From Psychroserpens jangbogonensis (GTDB lineage Bacteria; Bacteroidota; Bacteroidia; Flavobacteriales; Flavobacteriaceae), in contig NZ_JSWG01000009.1 in the NCBI RefSeq assembly GCF_000797465.1, positions 1 to 64,000 of the forward strand: 64,000 nt of DNA. The letters are read 5' to 3'. Each line of letters starts with the position of its first letter. Positions within the stretch are counted from its first letter, which is position 1. Made by a program: the position numbers and the translations under genes. Below are positions 54,021 through 63,621 of this stretch, one piece after another. The notes under the pieces are model-generated. The model was not told where the DNA came from, did no database searches, and saw nothing but the letters and a program-made list of their open reading frames with translations.

Positions 54021-54101
54021 TATATTTGTTTCACCATAACATAAGTAGGTTAAGTTTATGGTAGATTTGGGGCAAAAAGGTGAACGTAAGTTCACCTTTT
54101 T
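54021..54101 (+). ncRNA. Predicted small RNA, copy 2, with promoter box and terminator
   Basis: Box TATATTTG (54021-54028, exact) lies 3 nt before CACCATAAC at 54032. The ~70-nt unit differs from copy 1 by a single base (the bulged C becomes T) and two fewer As in the linker, while sequence outside the unit is unrelated. The same two hairpins form; the terminator is GGTGAAC-GTAA-GTTCACC then five Ts (54079-54101). Confidence 0.68.
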
Positions 54102-54148
54102 CATTTTTAGTCCATATCAAAACTAAATCCTTTTCTATTTCTAAAGCA

Positions 54149-54180
54149 CAAAAAAAGCAAACCCAATAGAGTCTGCTTTC
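54149..54180 (-). terminator. Intrinsic terminator of sodB
   Basis: On the minus strand AAAGCAGAC, loop, GTTTGCTTT (one G-U pair) then a T-run. Confidence 0.75.
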
Positions 54181-54202
54181 CTTCAATTTATATTTAGAGA
54201 TA

Positions 54203-54811
54203 TTACTTTGCTTCTGCGTAACGTCTTTCAACTTCATTCCAGTTAACAACTTTAAAAAAGGCTTCAATATAATCTGGTCGTCTATTTTGATAATTTAAAT
54301 AGTACGCGTGCTCCCAAACATCTAATCCTAAAATTGGTGTTCCTCCACAAGTAACACCAGGCATTAACGGGTTATCCTGATTTGGTGTTGAACATACTTC
54401 AACCTTTCCTCCTTTATGAACACATAACCATGCCCAACCTGATCCAAACTGTGTTGCTGCAGCCTTACTAAAAGCTTCAACAAAAGCATCTTTAGATCCA
54501 AATTCTGCGTCGATAGCATCTTTTAAATCACCAGATAAATAACCTCGATCTTCTGGATTCATTACTTCCCAAAACAATGAATGGTTATAAAAACCTCCTC
54601 CATTATTTCTAACACCAGCATTATTCATGTCAAGATTTGTTAAAATATCTCCAATAGATTTCCCTTCTAATTCTGTACCTGCAATAGCGGCATTAAGTTT
54701 AGAAGTGTAACCATTATGATGTTTAGAGTGATGAATTTCCATTGTACGAGCATCAATATGAGGTTCTAAAGCGTCGTATGCGTATTTTAATTTCGGTAAT
54801 TCGAAAGCCAT
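54203..54811 (-). CDS. sodB: Superoxide dismutase, Fe/Mn family
   Basis: 202 aa, no signal peptide, so cytoplasmic. Metal ligands are seen in [12 protein letters not shown] (His near 28), [10 protein letters not shown] (His near 77) and [19 protein letters not shown] (Asp/His near 165). The GSGWAWLCV segment is typical. Fe versus Mn use is not decided from sequence. Promoter TAAATTTG at 54854-54847, leader about 30 nt. Confidence 0.96.
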   Translation of the reverse strand: MAFELPKLKYAYDALEPHIDARTMEIHHSKHHNGYTSKLNAAIAGTELEGKSIGDILTNLDMNNAGVRNNGGGFYNHSLFWEVMNPEDRGYLSGDLKDAIDAEFGSKDAFVEAFSKAAATQFGSGWAWLCVHKGGKVEVCSTPNQDNPLMPGVTCGGTPILGLDVWEHAYYLNYQNRRPDYIEAFFKVVNWNEVERRYAEAK

Positions 54812-54846
54812 AATATTATGTTTTATATGTTAATATGTAATGATAC

Positions 54847-54854
54847 CAAATTTA
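54847..54854 (-). promoter_or_regulatory. sodB -7 box TAAATTTG
   Basis: Exact match on the minus strand, about 36 nt before the sodB ATG. Confidence 0.6.
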
Positions 54855-54923
54855 CATATAATACAGCGCAATTAAAAATATTAAATAGCTATGAACTCAT
54901 TGATAGTTTTTATAATTTTAAGC

Positions 54924-57900
54924 GTGCAAAAGCAATCACCATTTACAATTTACAACGCATCCGCTGGAAGCGGAAAAACCTATACCTTGGTTCAAGACTA
55001 TTTAAAGATTCTCTTTACATCAAATAGTCTATTAACTTTCAAGAATATTTTGGCACTCACCTTCACTAACAAAGCCGTTGGAGAAATGAAGGAGCGAATT
55101 ATAGAAACACTAAAATCGTTTTCTAACGAATCTATTTTTGAAAGCTCAAACAGTATGTTTGAAACTATTGCAAAAGATTTGAATCTAGAACCAAAAGCAC
55201 TTCATGAAAGGTCTAAAATCCTCTTGCATACCATGGTTCATAATTATGCTGCATTTGACATTTCTACTATTGATAAGTTCAATCATAAGCTCATTCGTAC
55301 ATTTGCTCATGACTTAAAACTTCCAGTTAATTTTGAAGTTGAACTTGACACAAAAACGATGTTAGGAAAGGCTGTCGACAAACTTATTGATAAGGCAGGA
55401 AGCGATAATGAGTTAACAAAAGTGTTAGTTGATTTTGCTATAGAGAAAACTGATGACGATAGAAGTTGGGACATTTCATATGACTTTAATTCAATTGCAG
55501 AATTATTAATTAATGAAAATGAAATTGCGTATATCGATCAGCTCAAAGACAAAACCCTTAAAGACTTTAGGGCTCTAAAAGCAAATTTGCAAAAGCAACA
55601 CAAAAATGCAATTGAGCAGGTTTCAGAAGTCGCTGAAACTATTCTTGAATTAATAAGTCAGTCTAATCTGGCTCATGATGATTTTTCAAGTAGTTATTTG
55701 CCAAAGCATTTCATTAAACTAGCTGATGGAAATTTCAAAGTATCGTTTTCAACTAAATGGCAAAAAGACCTAGTAGAAGGGTTGCCAATTTATCCTAAAA
55801 AAGCTTCAGATGACGTTGGTAATTCTATTGAAAGCATACGACAACAATTAACAGATGCGTTTCTAAAAACGAAAAAAGCTGTCTTTCAAATTAAATTTCT
55901 GAAAAATGCACTAAACAATATTACGCCTCTATCGGTTTTAGGCGCCATTAAAAAAACACTAGACGAACTAAAAGAAGAAGACAACCTATTATTAATTTCT
56001 GAGTTTAATGCGATCATCAATAAAGAAATTAAAGAACAACCTACTCCTTTTATATATGAGCGAATTGGTGAAAAGTTTAAACATTATTTTATTGATGAAT
56101 TTCAAGATACTTCAGTTTTACAATGGGAAAACTTAATTCCGTTAGTTGATAGTGCTATTACTGGTCAAAGTTTAAAAGGCGAAACAGGAACAGCTATGTT
56201 GGTTGGAGATGCAAAGCAAGCTATTTATAGGTGGCGAGGTGGACGTGCTGAACAATTTATTGATTTATACTCTGAAGGAAATCCGTTTCATATAGATAAA
56301 ACGGTTAGAAATTTACCCTCTAATTATAGAAGCTTTAAAAGTATCGTAGAATTCAACAATACTTTTTTTAATCATATTTCTGAATTCGCATTTTCTAATC
56401 CGCAGCATCAACATATTTATGAAAATGCACATCAAGAATTGATATTTGAAAATGAAGGTTATGTGGATCTATCCTTCTTGAATATAGATAATGAAGACAA
56501 GAATGAAGTGTATTGCGAAGCCGTCTTAAATAGCATTAAGAAAGCAGAGTTAAACGGCTTTTTACTTAAAGATATTTGCATTATTGTTAGGAGAAAAAAA
56601 GAAGGTATTGCTATTGCAGAATATTTAAGCGGAAAAAATTATTCAATAATATCTTCAGAAACTTTAATGCTTAAAAATTCTCCTGAAGTTAATTTTATTG
56701 CCAATATTTTAACCTTAGTAATACAACCAAATAACGATGAAGTTAAGATGGAAGTCTTAAGTTATTTGGCAGAACATCAATTGACACTAAATGATAAACA
56801 TGAGTTTTTTAGTCAATTAATTCACAATGATATTTTCACCTTATTTGATGCGCTCAAAGATTTTGGTTACGAATTTGATTTTACTAGATTTTTACAGTTA
56901 CCTATTTACGAAGCTATTGAAAGTATTGTTAGACAATTCAAACTTAATACTTCGTCAAATGCTTACATTCAGTTTTTCTTGGATGAAGTTTTAGACTATT
57001 CTCAAAAGTATAACACAAGTCTTTCTGGGTTTTTGGATTATTGGAATAGGAAAAAGGACACTTTAAGTATTGTTTCGCCTCAAGGTGAAAATGCAGTTCA
57101 GATTATGACAATTCATAAGTCGAAAGGTTTAGAGTTTCCGGTAGTTATTTTTCCTTATGCTAATCAAGGTATTTATTTTGATTTAAATCCAAAAGTTTGG
57201 TTTCCTGTCGATAAAGATAATTTTAATGGATTTTCTAATTTGTATCTGAATCTTAACAAAGACTTCGAAGATTATAATGAAGTTAGCAACACCATATATA
57301 ATGAATACCAATCAGAACTTGAATTAGATAGCATTAATTTACTCTATGTAGTTCTTACAAGAGCAATAGAACAATTGTATATCATCTCAGAATTTGATGT
57401 GGATAAAAAAACTCAAACTGAAAAACTAAAGAACTACTCAGGCTTATTTATTAATTATTTAAAGTCAATTAATCACTGGGAAGATGACAGATTTAGTTAC
57501 AGCTTTGGGAATCCAACAAAGACTTCCGAAGAAAAACCAATTTTACATAATACCACATATCAAGGTGAATTTATTTCAACAGCTAAAGAAGAACACAATT
57601 TAAATATCGTAACAAGTTCGGGATATTTATGGGATACACTTCAAGAGAAAGCCAAGGAAAAAGGAAACTTGATTCATGATATCATGGCTGAAATTAAAAC
57701 GATTGAAGATGTTGAGTATGTTTTAACAGATTTTGAAAGTTTAGGCAAAATAAATACGTTACAACATGATAAACTAAAAATAACGGTTTATGATATTATT
57801 AATCACAGTCAATTACAATCTTATTTTAATTCTGATCTTACCATATATAATGAACAAGATATTATTACTAAAAGAGGATCTCTTCTTAGGCCAGATCGAG

Positions 57901-58076
57901 TTGTTATAAATACTGAAAATGAAGCTGTTATTATCGATTACAAAACAGGTCAAACCAATTCCAAACACCAAGAGCAACTTTACGATTACCAATTGGTTTT
58001 AGAAGAAATGAACTTTAAAGTCATTAAAAAGGTTCTCATATATATTAATGATGAAATAACTGTAAAAGAATTTTAA
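54924..58076 (+). CDS. addA: UvrD-type helicase with C-terminal nuclease (AddA/RecB-like)
   Basis: About 1050 aa. SF1 helicase motifs: Walker A YNASAGSGKTYTLV (near 13-26), ILALTFTNKAVGEMKERI, Walker B YFIDEFQDTSVLQWENL (about 390), DAKQAIYRWRGG, the motif-V region IMTIHKSKGLEFPVVIF and LLYVVLTRAIEQLYI. The C-terminus has a PD-(D/E)XK nuclease: KGNLIHDIMAEI, LRPDRVV and AVIIDYKTGQTN. With the AddB-like gene at 60857 it should process double-strand breaks for recombination. Start: GTG 54924 is preferred, since ATG 54891 would add a hydrophobic MNSLIVFIILS; a weak box TAATTTTA is 3 nt before the GTG. Confidence 0.9.
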   Translation: MQKQSPFTIYNASAGSGKTYTLVQDYLKILFTSNSLLTFKNILALTFTNKAVGEMKERIIETLKSFSNESIFESSNSMFETIAKDLNLEPKALHERSKILLHTMVHNYAAFDISTIDKFNHKLIRTFAHDLKLPVNFEVELDTKTMLGKAVDKLIDKAGSDNELTKVLVDFAIEKTDDDRSWDISYDFNSIAELLINENEIAYIDQLKDKTLKDFRALKANLQKQHKNAIEQVSEVAETILELISQSNLAHDDFSSSYLPKHFIKLADGNFKVSFSTKWQKDLVEGLPIYPKKASDDVGNSIESIRQQLTDAFLKTKKAVFQIKFLKNALNNITPLSVLGAIKKTLDELKEEDNLLLISEFNAIINKEIKEQPTPFIYERIGEKFKHYFIDEFQDTSVLQWENLIPLVDSAITGQSLKGETGTAMLVGDAKQAIYRWRGGRAEQFIDLYSEGNPFHIDKTVRNLPSNYRSFKSIVEFNNTFFNHISEFAFSNPQHQHIYENAHQELIFENEGYVDLSFLNIDNEDKNEVYCEAVLNSIKKAELNGFLLKDICIIVRRKKEGIAIAEYLSGKNYSIISSETLMLKNSPEVNFIANILTLVIQPNNDEVKMEVLSYLAEHQLTLNDKHEFFSQLIHNDIFTLFDALKDFGYEFDFTRFLQLPIYEAIESIVRQFKLNTSSNAYIQFFLDEVLDYSQKYNTSLSGFLDYWNRKKDTLSIVSPQGENAVQIMTIHKSKGLEFPVVIFPYANQGIYFDLNPKVWFPVDKDNFNGFSNLYLNLNKDFEDYNEVSNTIYNEYQSELELDSINLLYVVLTRAIEQLYIISEFDVDKKTQTEKLKNYSGLFINYLKSINHWEDDRFSYSFGNPTKTSEEKPILHNTTYQGEFISTAKEEHNLNIVTSSGYLWDTLQEKAKEKGNLIHDIMAEIKTIEDVEYVLTDFESLGKINTLQHDKLKITVYDIINHSQLQSYFNSDLTIYNEQDIITKRGSLLRPDRVVINTENEAVIIDYKTGQTNSKHQEQLYDYQLVLEEMNFKVIKKVLIYINDEITVKEF

Positions 58077-58097
58077 ATTTGTAAAAAATTAGCAAAC

Positions 58098-59291
58098 ATG
58101 TACGGAAAAATCCAAGAACATTTACAAACTGAATTACAAAACATAAAAGATGATGGGCTTTTTAAAGAAGAACGCATTATCACTTCAGCTCAAGGCGCTG
58201 AGATTACATTAAACACAGGTCAAAAAGTATTAAACTTTTGTGCCAATAACTATTTAGGACTTTCGTCACATCCAGATGTTATACAAGCAGCTAAAGATGT
58301 TATGGATACTCATGGCTTTGGAATGTCATCGGTTCGATTTATTTGTGGTACTCAAGATATTCACAAAACCTTAGAGGCTAAGATTGCAGAATTTTATGGT
58401 ACAGAAGATACTATATTATATGCTGCTGCCTTTGATGCTAATGGAGGCGTTTTCGAACCTTTATTAGGAAAAGAAGATGCTATAATTTCAGATTCATTAA
58501 ACCACGCATCTATTATAGATGGTGTGCGCTTGTGTAAAGCAGCTAGGTATCGTTATAAGAATAACGATATGAGCGATCTGGAGCAACAACTTATTGCAGC
58601 TAATGAAAATGGTGCGCGTTTTAAAATTATTGTAACCGATGGCGTATTCTCTATGGACGGCTTAGTAGCTCCTTTAGATCAAATTAGTGAATTAGCAGAT
58701 AAGTATGATGCTATGGTTATGATTGACGAATGTCATGCTACTGGTTTTATTGGTGAAACTGGTCGAGGTACACTTGAAGAAAAAGGTGTAATGGGACGTA
58801 TCGATATTATTACTGGAACTTTAGGTAAAGCGCTTGGTGGAGCCATGGGAGGTTATACAACAGGTAAGAAAGAAATAATTGAAATGTTAAGACAACGCTC
58901 AAGACCTTATTTGTTTTCCAATTCTTTAGCTCCTGCAATTGTAGGTGCTTCTATCAAAGTATTTGATATGCTTTCTAACGACACTTCACTTAGAGACACT
59001 TTAGAAGAAAATACAAATTACTTCAAAAAAGGTATTAAGGACGCTGGTTTTGATGTCATAGATGGAGATTCGGCTATTGTACCTGTAATGCTTTACGATG
59101 CAAAGCTCTCTCAAACCATGGCAAAAATGTTATTAGATGAAGGAATTTACGTAATTGGATTCTTCTTTCCAGTCGTTCCAAAAGAAAAAGCAAGGATACG
59201 TGTTCAGTTGTCTGCAGCCCACAAAAAAGCTCATTTAGACAAAGCTATCGAAGCCTTTATTAAAGTAGGAAAACAACTAAATATTATTTAA
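58098..59291 (+). CDS. kbl: Glycine C-acetyltransferase (2-amino-3-ketobutyrate CoA ligase)
   Basis: 397 aa, PLP-dependent alpha-oxoamine synthase. It cleaves 2-amino-3-ketobutyrate with CoA to glycine and acetyl-CoA in threonine breakdown. Seen: [66 protein letters not shown] and the PLP-lysine motif [16 protein letters not shown] (about 245). It lies 21 nt after the addA-like gene; threonine dehydrogenase (tdh) is not adjacent. Confidence 0.96.
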   Translation: MYGKIQEHLQTELQNIKDDGLFKEERIITSAQGAEITLNTGQKVLNFCANNYLGLSSHPDVIQAAKDVMDTHGFGMSSVRFICGTQDIHKTLEAKIAEFYGTEDTILYAAAFDANGGVFEPLLGKEDAIISDSLNHASIIDGVRLCKAARYRYKNNDMSDLEQQLIAANENGARFKIIVTDGVFSMDGLVAPLDQISELADKYDAMVMIDECHATGFIGETGRGTLEEKGVMGRIDIITGTLGKALGGAMGGYTTGKKEIIEMLRQRSRPYLFSNSLAPAIVGASIKVFDMLSNDTSLRDTLEENTNYFKKGIKDAGFDVIDGDSAIVPVMLYDAKLSQTMAKMLLDEGIYVIGFFFPVVPKEKARIRVQLSAAHKKAHLDKAIEAFIKVGKQLNII

Positions 59292-59338
59292 AATCACTCC
59301 AAACTCCCTAAATTTAATAGAACTAATCAATATTTTTA

Positions 59339-59346
59339 TATATTTG
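59339..59346 (+). promoter_or_regulatory. -7 box TATATTTG of OmpA-family gene
   Basis: Exact match; leader about 72 nt, long for this window, and AT-rich. Confidence 0.6.
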
Positions 59347-59424
59347 TCTTTGTTAATAAAATTTAACAACTTACTTTTGCTTAGAATTAACACTTATAAC
59401 ACTTAAAATTAAAATTATTAGAAT

Positions 59425-60786
59425 ATGAAAAATCTTAGCAGATTATTTTTCGTTTTGTTGCTTGCTTTAAGCTTCAGCGCTAATGCACAGGATGAAAACA
59501 ACCCTTGGAAAATTCACATTGGTGTAAACGCAGTTGACATGTATCCAGTTGGAGAAGATGCTCCAAGAGGTGACTTCCTTGACGAATTTTTTAACTTAGA
59601 TGACCATTGGAATATCCTTCCATCTTTGTCAACAGTATCTGTTTCTAGATACTTAAGCGAAGGTTTTAGCATTACAGCAGCAGGTTCTATTAACGAAATC
59701 TCAAAATTTGGTGATACTAAAGTAAATGACTTATCATACTATGCATTAGATGGTACAATTTCTTATGGTTTCATGAAACTTTTAAAGTCTAATAGCGTTG
59801 ACCCTTTCTTAGGTGTTGGTGGTGGTTATACTTGGATTGATGAAATTGGAGCAGGTACTTTTAATGGTACAGTAGGTATTAACTATTGGTTTAGTGATAA
59901 CTTAGCTTTAACTGCTCAGTCTTCTTATAAGTCTTCTTTCGAAGATTACTTACAAGATCATTTTCAACATTCATTAGGTATATCAGTTAAATTTGGTGGA
60001 AAAGACACTGATTCTGATGGTATCTATGACAAAAACGATGCTTGTCCAGATGTTCCTGGTTTAGAAGCCTTCAATGGTTGTCCAGATTCTGACAATGATG
60101 GTATCGAAGATTCTAAAGATGATTGTCCTAACGAAGCTGGTTTAGCTGAATTTAATGGTTGTCCTGATTCTGATGGTGATGGTGTAGCTGATAAAAATGA
60201 TGATTGTCCTACTGTCGCAGGTCTTGCAGCTCTTAACGGTTGTCCAGATGCTGATAATGATGGTGTAGCTGATAATGCTGATGATTGTCCTAACGAAGCT
60301 GGTCCATCTGCTAACAAAGGATGTCCTTGGGCTGATACTGATGGTGATGGTGTTTTAGATAAAGATGATAAATGTCCTAGCGAAGTTGGTACAGTAGCTA
60401 ATAATGGTTGTCCAGAAATTCACCCTACTGCAGAAGTTGTGAGCGCTTTAAATACTTACGCAAGAGATGTCTTATTCAATTCAGGTAAGTCAACTTTCAA
60501 AGCTGAAACTGATAAAGTATTACAAGCTATGACAGTGATATTTAAAGAATATCCAAAGGCTAACTTCTCTATAGAAGGTCATACTGATAGTGATGGTGCA
60601 AAAACATCTAACCAGTTATTATCTGAAAGAAGAGCTAGTGCAGTTAGAGATTACTTAATCTCTAATGGTATTGCTGCTGATAGATTAACTTCTAAAGGTT
60701 TTGGAGAAGATTACCCAATCGATTCAAACAAAACTAGAGCTGGTAAAGCAAATAACAGACGTGTTGAAGTAAAACTTATAAAATAA
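59425..60786 (+). CDS. OmpA-family outer-membrane protein with thrombospondin type 3 repeats
   Basis: 453 aa. Signal peptide MKNLSRLFFVLLLALSFSAN ending in AQ, an N-terminal beta barrel (about 25-190, with GVGGGYTWIDEIG), then five calcium-binding TSP3 repeats (about 193-330; D.D.DG(I/V).D..D.CP units), then an OmpA peptidoglycan-binding domain (about 340-453; SIEGHTDSDGAKTSNQLLSE, RASAVRDYLI, NRRVEVKLIK). It links the outer membrane to peptidoglycan. Major outer-membrane proteins of this type are common in Flavobacteria. A strong terminator follows. Confidence 0.95.
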   Translation: MKNLSRLFFVLLLALSFSANAQDENNPWKIHIGVNAVDMYPVGEDAPRGDFLDEFFNLDDHWNILPSLSTVSVSRYLSEGFSITAAGSINEISKFGDTKVNDLSYYALDGTISYGFMKLLKSNSVDPFLGVGGGYTWIDEIGAGTFNGTVGINYWFSDNLALTAQSSYKSSFEDYLQDHFQHSLGISVKFGGKDTDSDGIYDKNDACPDVPGLEAFNGCPDSDNDGIEDSKDDCPNEAGLAEFNGCPDSDGDGVADKNDDCPTVAGLAALNGCPDADNDGVADNADDCPNEAGPSANKGCPWADTDGDGVLDKDDKCPSEVGTVANNGCPEIHPTAEVVSALNTYARDVLFNSGKSTFKAETDKVLQAMTVIFKEYPKANFSIEGHTDSDGAKTSNQLLSERRASAVRDYLISNGIAADRLTSKGFGEDYPIDSNKTRAGKANNRRVEVKLIK

Positions 60787-60814
60787 GTTTTATCAAACAT
60801 TACAAATAAGTTTT

Positions 60815-60846
60815 AAAAAACGCTCCGAAATTCGGAGCGTTTTTTA
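60815..60846 (+). terminator. Intrinsic terminator after OmpA-family gene
   Basis: AAAAAACGCTCCGAA and TTCGGAGCGTTTTTT, perfect palindrome and T-run. Confidence 0.95.
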
Positions 60847-60856
60847 TTTTTATACT

Positions 60857-63619
60857 ATGGTAAGTTTTTTAAATGATGTTATTGTTGACCTTCAAAAAAA
60901 GAATGCAGAATTTTCGCAATTAACATTCATTTTACCAAGTAAAAGAGCAGGAGTATTTCTTAAGCACAGCATTTCTAAACATCTTAACAAAACAATTTTT
61001 GCTCCCAAAATTCTATCTATTGAAGAATTTGTTGAAACACTTTCTGATCTTAAATACGCCAACAACACTGAGCTTCTTTTTGAGTTTTATAAAGTTTATT
61101 TGACACACACACCAAAAGATCTCATCGAACCATTTGATACGTTTTCAAAATGGGCCCAAATACTTCTTCAAGATTTTAATGAAATTGATCGTTATCTTGT
61201 TCCTCCTAATCAAATCTTTGACTATCTAAATGCTATAAAAGAAGTAGAGCATCAGCATTGGTCTCTGGATGAAGATCAAACATCATATGTAAAAAATTAT
61301 CTCTCCTTCTGGAATCGTTTAAAACTATATTATTCTGAACTAAACAATCAATTGATTAGTAGTAAAAAAGGTTATCAAGGCCTTGTTTACAAAGAAGCTA
61401 TTGAAAACCTCGAACAGTTTATAGCCTCCCAAAAAAATGAAACTTATGTGTTTGTTGGCTTTAATGCACTTAATAAAGCAGAAGAAATAATCATTCAAGA
61501 ACTTCTGCAACAAAATATAGCTCATATATATTGGGATATAGATGATAGCTTTGTAAAGGATCAAATTCATGATGCAGGTTTATTTATAAGAGCACACAAG
61601 GCACAGTGGCATTACTTTAATAAAGAAGATTTTAATTGGTTCTCGGATTATTATACTACCGATAAAAAAATAAAATGCATAGGTACTCCAAAAAACATTG
61701 GTCAAATAAAATATGTAGGTGAACTGTTATCAAAATTAAAAGACAAGAACGAATCCTTAGAGCATACTGCAATTGTTTTAGGAGATGAGTCTTTACTCAT
61801 TCCGTTATTAAATTCTATTCCTAAAGACATAGGGCCTATAAATATTACAATGGGTCTTCCGTTAGGCACCATTCCAATGGCTTCATTATTTGAGAGTCTT
61901 TTCAAGTTACACAAATCAGATAGTCCAACACTTTACCATAAGGATGTCATTTCTATTTTATCAAATCAGTTTGTAAAACCACTTTTCAATATTGAAAACA
62001 GTAATGTTTCAGATAAAATTATTTATGAAATCCAACAAAATAACATTAGTTATATTTCAATCGATAAGTTAAAAACACTTGGTAGTACTAAGTCTGAAAT
62101 TCTAGAATTACTATTTGGCTCATGGCAAAACAATTCAGAAAATGCTTTAAAAAAATGTACACAGCTCATTTTAGAAATAAAAGATTCATTAGATCAGAAT
62201 AAGCATGATAATTTATTAGCATTAGAATACTTATATCGATTTAATGTCATTTTTAATGAACTGAATAATTTAAACAACACGTATTCATATATAAATAGCA
62301 TCTCTGTTCTTTTCGGGCTTTATAAAGAGCTTTTGAAGAGTGAGACTTTAGACTTTAAGGGAGAGCCTCTTAAAGGTCTTCAAATAATGGGAATGCTAGA
62401 GTCTAGAGTTCTAGACTTTGAAACGGTTATTATTACTTCAGTTAACGAAGGTGTTCTGCCAGCAGGTAAAAGTAACAACTCCTTTATTCCGTTTGATGTA
62501 AAGCTTGAAAACAACATGCCAACCTATAAAGAAAAAGATGCAGTATACACTTACCATTTTTATAGATTGCTGCAACGTGCTGAAAACATACACATCATTT
62601 ATAATACTGAACCTGACGTTTTAAATGGAGGTGAAAAAAGCCGCTTTATAACACAATTAGAGATTGAAAAAACTCATGACATTACACATGTAGTAGTCAC
62701 CCCAAAAGTTCCAATAACTGAACAAAATCTTATTGAGGTTTCAAAATCATCAGATGTTATTGAAGGGCTTAAACGATATTCTAAATCAGGGTTTTCACCA
62801 TCATCACTTACAAACTACATTAGAAATCCTATAGCATTCTACTATGAAAAAATACTAGGAATAAAACAATATGAAGATGTAGAAGAAAGTGTTGCCTTAA
62901 ATACTTTAGGAACTATAATTCACAACACTCTTGAAGATTTTTATAAACCTCTTGAAGGTCACATCTTAACTCTCGAGGAAATTACTAAAATGGTGTCAAA
63001 AATAGACGCTATTGTTGGACATCATTTTAAAACCGAATACAAACAAGGTGATGTTACTAGAGGGAAAAACCTTATAATTTATGAAATAGCTAAACACTAT
63101 ATATCAAATTTCTTAAGCCTTGAAAGTAAGGCTATCAAAGAAGGGAATTCCATTAAAATCTTGGCTATTGAAACGAAAAATGACGTATCATTGGAAATTG
63201 ATGGTTTAAGTTTTCCCATTAATTTAACTGGAAAAGTAGATCGTGTAGATAGTTATAATGGCGTCACAAGGATTATCGATTATAAAACTGGTCGCGTTGA
63301 ACAAAACAAAGTCGAAATTGTAAATTGGGAAGACATTACAACAGATTATGATAAGTATAGCAAAAGTTTTCAAATATTAATGTATGCCTATATGATGCAT
63401 AAACAGAAAAAGATAGAGTTGCCTGTTGAAGCCGGAATTGTATCATTTAAAAAATTGGGTTCAGGGTTTATAAAATTTGGAAAAAAAGAAACTCAAGGAA
63501 CAAGAACTAAAGACAATTCTATAACAGAAGAAACATTAATAGCTTTTGAAATAGAATTGAAAAAACTCATCTTCGAAATCTGTAATCCCAGTACTAATTT
63601 TGTAGAAAAAGAAGTTTAA
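60857..63619 (+). CDS. addB: PD-(D/E)XK nuclease, AddB-like recombination protein
   Basis: 920 aa. The N-terminus (TFILPSKRAGVFLKHSI) resembles the inactivated helicase half of AddB. The C-terminal part has GFSPSSLTNYIRNPIAFYYE (about 650), the RecB-like TLGTIIHNTLEDFY and the catalytic LTGKVDRVDSYN with RIIDYKTGRVE (about 793-810). The four cysteines that bind a [4Fe-4S] cluster in Bacillus AddB are not evident: the C-terminus has only one (CNPSTNF). It should pair with the helicase encoded at 54924. kbl and ompA lie between them. Confidence 0.88.
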   Translation: MVSFLNDVIVDLQKKNAEFSQLTFILPSKRAGVFLKHSISKHLNKTIFAPKILSIEEFVETLSDLKYANNTELLFEFYKVYLTHTPKDLIEPFDTFSKWAQILLQDFNEIDRYLVPPNQIFDYLNAIKEVEHQHWSLDEDQTSYVKNYLSFWNRLKLYYSELNNQLISSKKGYQGLVYKEAIENLEQFIASQKNETYVFVGFNALNKAEEIIIQELLQQNIAHIYWDIDDSFVKDQIHDAGLFIRAHKAQWHYFNKEDFNWFSDYYTTDKKIKCIGTPKNIGQIKYVGELLSKLKDKNESLEHTAIVLGDESLLIPLLNSIPKDIGPINITMGLPLGTIPMASLFESLFKLHKSDSPTLYHKDVISILSNQFVKPLFNIENSNVSDKIIYEIQQNNISYISIDKLKTLGSTKSEILELLFGSWQNNSENALKKCTQLILEIKDSLDQNKHDNLLALEYLYRFNVIFNELNNLNNTYSYINSISVLFGLYKELLKSETLDFKGEPLKGLQIMGMLESRVLDFETVIITSVNEGVLPAGKSNNSFIPFDVKLENNMPTYKEKDAVYTYHFYRLLQRAENIHIIYNTEPDVLNGGEKSRFITQLEIEKTHDITHVVVTPKVPITEQNLIEVSKSSDVIEGLKRYSKSGFSPSSLTNYIRNPIAFYYEKILGIKQYEDVEESVALNTLGTIIHNTLEDFYKPLEGHILTLEEITKMVSKIDAIVGHHFKTEYKQGDVTRGKNLIIYEIAKHYISNFLSLESKAIKEGNSIKILAIETKNDVSLEIDGLSFPINLTGKVDRVDSYNGVTRIIDYKTGRVEQNKVEIVNWEDITTDYDKYSKSFQILMYAYMMHKQKKIELPVEAGIVSFKKLGSGFIKFGKKETQGTRTKDNSITEETLIAFEIELKKLIFEICNPSTNFVEKEV

Positions 63620-63621
63620 CA

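Larger units (their letters stand above)
53675..54202. other. 528-bp gene-free region with two small-RNA-like units
   Basis: Between purF and convergent sodB no supported protein gene is found. It contains the two near-identical units at 53787-53860 and 54032-54101. Upstream of the first lies a direct repeat TCCGAAAAAAA (53701-53711 and 53722-53732, period 21 bp). The sodB terminator is at the right. The ~170 bp between the units shows nothing else I can name. Confidence 0.7.

Noticed and set aside
54031-54267. 78-aa minus-strand frame at the end of sodB
   Set aside because: It overlaps sodB in another frame and runs through the sodB terminator and small RNA copy 2.
54818-55027. 69-aa plus-strand frame before the addA-like gene
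   Set aside because: It overlaps the helicase start in another frame with no recognisable content.
60024-60317. 97-aa minus-strand frame rich in S, L, P, G
   Set aside because: Antisense image of the TSP3 repeats in the OmpA-family gene.
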